NCBI GenBank assembly: GCA_902468695.1
Contig: CABQZS010000261.1
Coordinates: 1-10,409 of the forward strand
DNA from: an uncultured Collinsella sp.
GTDB lineage: Bacteria; Actinomycetota; Coriobacteriia; Coriobacteriales; Coriobacteriaceae
DNA length: 10,409 nucleotides
Direction: 5' to 3'
The notes under the pieces are model-generated. The model was given only the letters and a program-made list of their open reading frames with translations. It ran no database searches and was not told where the DNA came from. Both the position numbers and the translations under genes were made by a program. Shown here in pieces: positions 6,233 to 10,409 of the stretch; within the stretch, counting starts at the first letter, position 1, and each line of letters starts with the position of its first letter.

Positions 6233-6955
6233 CTATTTCTCGTCCGACTTATCGGTCTTGGCCGGAGCCTCGAAGCGATAGCCGACACCATGGACGGTGT
6301 AGAGCCACTTGGGCTTCTTGGGATCATCGCCCAGCTTGGCGCGAAGATTCTTCACGTGGCTATCGATGGTGCGCTCATAGCCCTCAAAGTCATACCCGAG
6401 CACTTTCTCGACCAGCTCCATGCGGTTATACACACGGCCGGGATGGCGGGCAAGCGTGGTGAGCAGCTTGAACTCGGAAGCCGTCAGATCGACTTCCTTG
6501 CCCTCGACCAAGATCTTGTGGCCCGAGATATCGATGACCAGATCGCCGAAGTCGAGCACCTCGACGGCGGGCTCGTCGGCCTGATGGGCACGGCGGAACA
6601 GAGCGCGAACGCGGGCGACGAGCTCGCGCGGCGAGAACGGCTTAATCAGATAGTCGTCGGCGCCGAGCTCAAGACCGATAATACGGTCCTCGATCTCGCC
6701 CTTAGCCGTCAGCATGATGATGGGGACATCCGAGGTATCGCGAATGGTGCGGCAAACGCGCTCGCCGGGAATCTTGGGGAGCATAAGGTCGAGCACGACC
6801 AGGTCGAACTGATGCTTCTCGAACTCCTCGATCGCGGACTGGCCGTCGCCGACGCCCACAACCCAGTAGCCTTCGCGCTCGAGATAGGCAGCGACGGCGT
6901 CACGGATTGCCTTCTCATCCTCGACCAGCAGAATCTTTTTTGCATCTGAAGCCAT
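6233..6955 (-). CDS. OmpR/PhoB-family response regulator
   Basis: 240 residues. The receiver domain (about 6-120) has the acidic pair Glu12/Asp13, phosphoacceptor Asp56 in VVLDLMLP, Thr83 and Lys105 (LIKPFSP), all as expected for a phosphorylatable regulator. A winged-helix DNA-binding domain follows (about 132-230), with RTIDSHVKNLRAKLG as recognition region and TVHGVGYRF as the wing. The start is preceded by GGGGGG seven bases upstream. The kinase gene follows in the same transcript. Genes it controls are unknown; the adjacent lipoprotein or purC are candidates by position only. Confidence 0.96.
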   Translation of the reverse strand: MASDAKKILLVEDEKAIRDAVAAYLEREGYWVVGVGDGQSAIEEFEKHQFDLVVLDLMLPKIPGERVCRTIRDTSDVPIIMLTAKGEIEDRIIGLELGADDYLIKPFSPRELVARVRALFRRAHQADEPAVEVLDFGDLVIDISGHKILVEGKEVDLTASEFKLLTTLARHPGRVYNRMELVEKVLGYDFEGYERTIDSHVKNLRAKLGDDPKKPKWLYTVHGVGYRFEAPAKTDKSDEK

Positions 6956-7011
6956 AACACGGCCCCCCCTGTCTCAATTAGCTAAGAACAAGCCCATTTT
7001 AACGCACCTGA

Positions 7012-7050
7012 GCCCGCCGGATGCCGCTATGACGCGGCAGCTCGGCGGGC
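7012..7050. promoter_or_regulatory. Large GC-rich hairpin upstream of the response regulator gene
   Basis: An outer stem GCCCGCCG/CGGCGGGC (7012-7019 with 7043-7050) and an inner stem TGCCGC/GCGGCA (7022-7027 with 7034-7039) close on a six-base loop. On the minus strand it follows the lipoprotein gene by about 60 bases and precedes the regulator by about 57. It lacks a downstream U-tract, so a simple intrinsic terminator is doubtful; a Rho-type stop, transcript-end stabiliser or leader element is possible. I see no good -35/-10 pair in the 154-base gap. Confidence 0.5.
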
Positions 7051-7109
7051 GGTACTCACAATTACAACGCGCTTATTCCCCTGTTGGCGCCTTTTTAACC
7101 CCTCTAAGC

Positions 7110-8321
7110 TTAAAGAGAGAATAGGCGTGCAGTGACCGTCTCTGGTATACCCTGGCTGTTGCGCACCGTGGCGTACGTAAGGAATGAGTCCGATTTTCCC
7201 GCCGTAGCTGGATAATCGCCATACTCCAAAGCGCGGTCGGGCGACAGCAGTGAGCCATAGGTCTTGGCAGAGGTGTCGATCAGGAAATGCGACGCCTGTA
7301 CCTTAACAAGGTATTTATTCTTCTTGCCAGCCGCACATGCGAGCGGCTCGCGTGACAGAAAGAGGTACGGCCCTCCCTCATTACCGATATACGTGCCCAT
7401 GTTGCCCAGGCTGCCCACACCGCTATAGGTCGCCTCGATAGAAAACACGAAGGTATCGCCCATATATACGGCCTCGAAAGGCGAGACTGACGAGGGAAGG
7501 ACCAGCTGGGCACGCTTGGTGTTGTTGCCGTCGGTCAGATCGATTGCCGTTATGCCGTAGTAGACGCCCTCGTCGTTGCGGACACGAGGCGAGATGGTCA
7601 AAATGCCGTCGCTCGCGCGCGGGGCCGATGCAAAGCGGCCCGTCGATTTCCAAATTACCTCGGCCTTGGATTCATCAAGCGAGCGACGATAGCAAAACGA
7701 ATCACTACTCGTTTTATTGCCGCCTGCCGAAGGCATTTTATACCAGATAACCGATGACCCGAACGCCGTAAACAGTGGCGGATCATAGTCCTTGCCACCT
7801 CGATCGAGCTCAGCCACATCGCCAGAGAGTGAAGCGCCCGACAGATTTTGAGCGTAGAGCTTCCACGATGAATTGGCAAAGTTCATCTCAACCCACGCGA
7901 ATACGCCGTCGCCGGCACGGACATCGTAGAATGCATATCCCGTGCCCTCGACAGGATCTTCGATTAATGTGGTAAGCGAGCCATCGCCCAGGTTGAGCAC
8001 ACCGAGTGTGTTGGCGTGCAGTGCCGATGCGGGCGCCATCATCGCCGCGGCGTAATCGCCGTCGCAGTAGTACAGCAGCGTACCCAGCGGCAGCGTCCAC
8101 GACGCCGCCGGCTCAAGATCGATGTCGACTGCCTCGTACTCATCCGTAATCGAGATGATTTTGGAATCGTCCTTGATAACCTGCGGCTCACCGGCGGCAT
8201 CATCGCTGGTGCCCGTTTTTTTCGAGCATCCGGCAAGCACCGTTGCAGCGCCCGCGGCAGCCCCACCGAGTACAAAGCCGCGACGCGATATTCCGTTCTT
8301 GATGTGATCGGCGATACCCAT
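7110..8321 (-). CDS. Tat-exported lipoprotein of unknown function
   Basis: 403 residues. The N-terminus has a twin-arginine signal (SRRGFVLGG at 12-20), an Ala-rich hydrophobic stretch and a lipobox LAGC with lipidation at Cys32, then a Ser/Thr/Asp linker. It is therefore predicted to be exported folded and anchored on the outer face of the membrane. The body is rich in short aromatic strands with recurring elements such as FAWVEMN, SVIWYKM and DTFVFSIE, which suggests a beta-propeller-like fold; this is an inference from pattern, not a family match. The ATG shares its A with the TAA of the TSCPD gene (TAATG), so the two are translationally coupled. The sensor kinase module follows downstream. 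Confidence 0.85.
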   Translation of the reverse strand: MGIADHIKNGISRRGFVLGGAAAGAATVLAGCSKKTGTSDDAAGEPQVIKDDSKIISITDEYEAVDIDLEPAASWTLPLGTLLYYCDGDYAAAMMAPASALHANTLGVLNLGDGSLTTLIEDPVEGTGYAFYDVRAGDGVFAWVEMNFANSSWKLYAQNLSGASLSGDVAELDRGGKDYDPPLFTAFGSSVIWYKMPSAGGNKTSSDSFCYRRSLDESKAEVIWKSTGRFASAPRASDGILTISPRVRNDEGVYYGITAIDLTDGNNTKRAQLVLPSSVSPFEAVYMGDTFVFSIEATYSGVGSLGNMGTYIGNEGGPYLFLSREPLACAAGKKNKYLVKVQASHFLIDTSAKTYGSLLSPDRALEYGDYPATAGKSDSFLTYATVRNSQGIPETVTARLFSL

Positions 8322-8584
8322 TAGGCGATCTCGGCGCGAGCGGCCTCGATAGCGCGTGTAAGCTGGTCGGCGCAGGAGGTCTTTTTCATACCGCAGGTAT
8401 TACCGGCGAGAACCTCGATTACGCGATCGGCAGGAGCGCCCTCGACCAGCTTGGAGATAGCCTTGAGATTGCCGTCGCAGCCGCCGGTAAACTCAACGCC
8501 CATCACCTTGTTGCCGTCATCGGAAAGGTCAAGGTGAATATTGCGAGCACACACGCCCTGAGGCTTGTAATCAAACGAAATCAT
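8321..8584 (-). CDS. Small TSCPD-domain protein (TIGR03905-like)
   Basis: 87 residues matching the pattern of the small TSCPD-domain proteins: YKPQGVCARNI near the start, FTGGCDGNLKAIS at 32-44, and a C-terminal GNTCGMKKTSCADQL at 61-75. Cysteines at 12, 36, 64 and 71 are the likely functional residues and could bind a metal or form redox pairs. The signature here reads TSCADQ rather than TSCPDQ. The TSCPD domain also occurs at the C-terminus of some class II ribonucleotide reductases; the stand-alone form has no established role. The start has AGAGGGG five bases upstream. It is the first gene of a coupled pair with the Tat lipoprotein. Confidence 0.85.
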   Translation of the reverse strand: MISFDYKPQGVCARNIHLDLSDDGNKVMGVEFTGGCDGNLKAISKLVEGAPADRVIEVLAGNTCGMKKTSCADQLTRAIEAARAEIA

Positions 8585-8618
8585 GCGATCCCCTCTCAGA
8601 ATGTTATTCGAGACGACT

Positions 8619-8645
8619 ATTATCCCCGTCTTTCCCTAAATGCAA
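8619..8645 (-). promoter_or_regulatory. Likely promoter of the TSCPD-lipoprotein pair
   Basis: The -10 box GATAAT (8619-8624) matches five of six consensus bases. TTGCAT (8640-8645) with a 15-base spacer is a weak -35; the spacer is short. It lies in the gap after purB, about 35 bases before the gene, just downstream of the purB hairpin. Confidence 0.45.
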
Positions 8646-8648
8646 CGA

Positions 8649-8686
8649 GGCGCTTTGCCGGCAACACACATTACCAGCAAAGCGCC
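8649..8686 (-). terminator. Hairpin after purB, probable terminator
   Basis: GGCGCTTTGCTGG pairs with CCGGCAAAGCGCC (8674-8686 with 8649-8661) over thirteen pairs with one wobble, around a twelve-base loop. It lies 27 bases after the purB stop. The U-tract is weak (TCGTTGCATTT), so termination may be incomplete. Confidence 0.6.
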
Positions 8687-8712
8687 CTAAAAAGCTAACG
8701 TTATGCCCGAAC

Positions 8713-10059
8713 CTACTCGAAGCTCAGCTGCTCCAGACGATCAAAGACTGTGTCGATACGGGTGAGGAAGTCCCACGGATCAAAGATCTCGTCGAGCTTC
8801 TCCTGGCTGACGGTGCAGCGCGGGTCGGCCTCGAGACGCTCCTTAAAGGTGGGGCCGGAGACACAATCCTGTACCTCGTGCCAGGTTGCCATGGCGTTCT
8901 CCTGCACAATGGCGTACGCGTCCTCGCGGGTGATGCCCGTGTCGACGAGGGCGAGCAGCACCTTGGAGGAGAAGATGAGGCCGCGCGTCTTGTTGAGGTT
9001 GGCCATCATGCGAGCGGGATACAGCTGCAGGCCGTCGATAACGCGGATGAGGCACTGGAACATGTGGTCGAGCGCGATGAAGCTATCGGCCTGGGCGACG
9101 CGCTCGGCAGAGGAGTGCGAAATGTCACGCTCGTGCCACAGGGCGACGTTGTCGAAGGCAACCTGCGCGTTGGCCTTCACGACGCGCGACAGGCCGCAGA
9201 CCTTCTCCATGGTGATGGGGTTGCGCTTGTGCGGCATGGCGGAGCTGCCCTTTTGACCCTTACGGAACGGTTCCTCGGCCTCGAGTGTATCGGTCTTCTG
9301 CAGATTGCGGACCTCGGTAGCGATGCGCTCACAGGTGGCCGCGGTGGTGGCAAGAACGCCGGCGAGGTAGGCGTGATGATCGCGGCTGATAACCTGCGTG
9401 GACAGCGGGTCGTGAACCAGGCCCAGGTGCTCGCAGACATATTCCTCGACAAACGGCTCGATGGAGCTGTACGTGCCGACAGCGCCCGAGATGGCACCAA
9501 AGGCAACGTTCTTGCGGGCATCCTCAAGACGATCCAGATCGCGCTTGAGCTCCCAGGCCCAAGAGCCAAACTTCATGCCGAAGGTCATCGGCTCGGCGTG
9601 GATGCCATGAGTACGGCCGGCGCAGAGCGTGTTGCGCTCCTCGAAGGCACGACGCTTGCAGATCTCGCCGAGTTTCTTGACGTCCTCGATGATCAGGTCG
9701 CAGGCCTGGGTGAGCTGGTAGCACAGGGCCGTGTCGCCCAGATCGGAGCTGGTCATGCCATAGTGAACCCAGCGGCTGGGCTTGGGGTCGCCCTCGGGAA
9801 CATCGGCATCGATGTATTCCTTCATGTTGGTCAGGAAGGCAATGACGTCGTGGCGCGTGACTTCCTCGATCTCATCGACCTTCGCCTTCTCAAAGTTGGC
9901 ATGGTCGCGGATCCACTGGGCCTCGTCTTTGGAAATACCGATCTTGCCGAGCTCCGCCTGGGCCTCGCAGGCCAAGACCTCGATCTCCTGCCAAATGGCG
10001 TACTTGTTCTCGAGGGAGAAAATGTGTCCCATCTCCGGGCGGGTATAGCGATCGATCAT
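8713..10059 (-). CDS. purB: Adenylosuccinate lyase
   Basis: 448 residues, the usual length for the short bacterial type. It removes fumarate both from SAICAR (giving AICAR) and from adenylosuccinate (giving AMP), as a cytosolic homotetramer. The fumarase/aspartase superfamily signature GSSAMPHKRNP lies at 271-281 with the catalytic loop serines; other conserved stretches are TRHD at 68-71, TSSDLGDTA at 103-111 and GRTHGIHAEPMTFG at 148-161 with the catalytic His. The start at ATG 10057-10059 follows AAGGAG by five bases; a longer in-frame start at 10125 lacks a binding site and would cover the likely promoter. Transcription ends near 8649-8686. Confidence 0.97.
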   Translation of the reverse strand: MIDRYTRPEMGHIFSLENKYAIWQEIEVLACEAQAELGKIGISKDEAQWIRDHANFEKAKVDEIEEVTRHDVIAFLTNMKEYIDADVPEGDPKPSRWVHYGMTSSDLGDTALCYQLTQACDLIIEDVKKLGEICKRRAFEERNTLCAGRTHGIHAEPMTFGMKFGSWAWELKRDLDRLEDARKNVAFGAISGAVGTYSSIEPFVEEYVCEHLGLVHDPLSTQVISRDHHAYLAGVLATTAATCERIATEVRNLQKTDTLEAEEPFRKGQKGSSAMPHKRNPITMEKVCGLSRVVKANAQVAFDNVALWHERDISHSSAERVAQADSFIALDHMFQCLIRVIDGLQLYPARMMANLNKTRGLIFSSKVLLALVDTGITREDAYAIVQENAMATWHEVQDCVSGPTFKERLEADPRCTVSQEKLDEIFDPWDFLTRIDTVFDRLEQLSFE

Positions 10060-10103
10060 AGCGGCTCCTTTTTGGTTATTGGCACGTTGGTCGTAACCCA
10101 ACC

Positions 10104-10109
10104 ATTGTA
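10104..10109 (-). promoter_or_regulatory. Possible -10 box of purB
   Basis: TACAAT matches five of six consensus bases and sits in GTACAATG, the same context as the tRNA-Lys promoter. The -35 position 17 bases upstream (CCCATA) is poor, so activation or a different true start is possible. It leaves about a 38-base leader before the purB ribosome binding site. I see no riboswitch fold in this short leader. Confidence 0.35.
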
Positions 10110-10161
10110 CCGTGCGCAGGTGCAAGTATGGGCAGCAGGCATTAACCTAACATTTTGGAAT

Positions 10162-10298
10162 TGGAGCGGGCAACGGGACGTCCGCGTATTTGCTTCGCAA
10201 ATCCCCACCGGCTGCGGCCGCCTATCGGCGACCTTGCCTGCTCGCTATAAACGCTTCGCGTTTATTTAACGCTCGCACCCTGTCGGGTTCGAGTCCCG
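10162..10298. repeat. Mosaic tRNA-end repeat beside tRNA-Gly
   Basis: Parts in order on the plus strand: a direct, identical 18-base copy (10162-10179) of the tRNA-Gly 3' end found at 10353-10370; hairpin ATTTGC-TTC-GCAAAT (10188-10202); a GC-rich stretch containing GGCTGCGGCCGCC; hairpin ATAAACGC-TTC-GCGTTTAT (10247-10265); and CGGGTTCGAGTCCCG (10284-10298), a perfect 15-base inverted copy of the tRNA-Gly T-arm at 10365-10379. The terminator and tRNA follow. No coding frame of note lies here. The same order of parts, with different stem sequences, lies beside tRNA-Lys. Confidence 0.7.
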
Positions 10299-10308
10299 GC
10301 ACTTTATT

Positions 10309-10341
10309 GAAAAAGGCACGGTAACGAAACGTTACCGTGCC
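10309..10341 (-). terminator. Rho-independent terminator of tRNA-Gly
   Basis: GGCACGGTAAC (10315-10325) pairs perfectly with GTTACCGTGCC (10331-10341) around a five-base loop, with TTTTTC on the minus strand after the stem. It begins 11 bases past the tRNA CCA end. Confidence 0.9.
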
Positions 10342-10352
10342 TGAAATTCGAA

Positions 10353-10409
10353 TGGAGCGGGCAACGGGACTCGAACCCGCGAGTGTCAGCTTGGGAAGCT
10401 GATGCCTTA
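10353..10409 (-). tRNA. tRNA-Gly (anticodon CCC), 5' part outside the window
   Basis: The minus strand shows the end of the D-region, anticodon arm TCAGC-TTCCCAA-GCTGA (anticodon CCC), variable loop, T-arm GCGGG-TTCGAGT-CCCGT, acceptor strand TGCCCGC, discriminator T and encoded CCA. The first part of the gene, including the 5' acceptor strand, lies beyond the right edge. Confidence 0.95.

Noticed and set aside
6215..6949. Plus-strand frame of 244 codons
   Set aside because: Antisense shadow of the response regulator.
8713..10125. Longer purB starting at 10125
   Set aside because: The ATG at 10059 has AAGGAG at correct spacing and begins at the usual family N-terminus; the extension covers the likely promoter.
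8878..10269. Plus-strand frame of 463 codons
   Set aside because: It is the antisense shadow of purB, whose motifs and ribosome binding site are clear; long antisense frames are common in GC-rich DNA.

Overview
The window reads as chromosome of a moderately GC-rich Gram-positive gut actinobacterium. Gene content and order, Tat lipoproteins, GTG starts and the protein flavour suggest Coriobacteriia, most likely Collinsella or a close relative. This is an inference from recognition, not a database match. Every confident gene lies on the minus strand, so the biological reading direction is right to left.

Right to left: a partial tRNA-Gly(CCC) at the right edge is followed by a strong terminator and a mosaic repeat holding copies of the tRNA's own 3' end. 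Next come purB (adenylosuccinate lyase); a small TSCPD-domain protein translationally coupled to a Tat-exported lipoprotein; an OmpR/PhoB-type response regulator and its sensor histidine kinase; purC (SAICAR synthase) coupled to a small two-helix membrane protein; an M29 metallo-aminopeptidase; and tRNA-Lys(TTT) with its own promoter and terminator. purC and purB encode consecutive steps of de novo purine synthesis, and here a signalling pair and a lipoprotein module sit between them.

The left 1.6 kb is different. It is more AT-rich and holds a TraX-family membrane protein, a probable decayed reading frame directly behind it, and an orphan copy of the tRNA-Lys terminator. The terminator blocks at 310-380 and 1544-1614 form a 71-base direct repeat with 65 matches. 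The repeat ends at the tRNA CCA end, so the TraX segment looks like a small island inserted at the 3' end of tRNA-Lys. The leftmost 200 bases hold only uncertain, possibly partial coding sequence and a small hairpin.

The most unusual signal is the shared design downstream of both tRNA genes. Each has a second copy of the tRNA 3' end (19 bases with one mismatch for Lys, 18 identical for Gly), two short hairpins with three-base TYC loops closed by GC/GC, a T-arm-like inverted repeat, then the terminator and the real tRNA. This looks like a family of tRNA-end-associated repeat elements. I do not recognise it from the literature.
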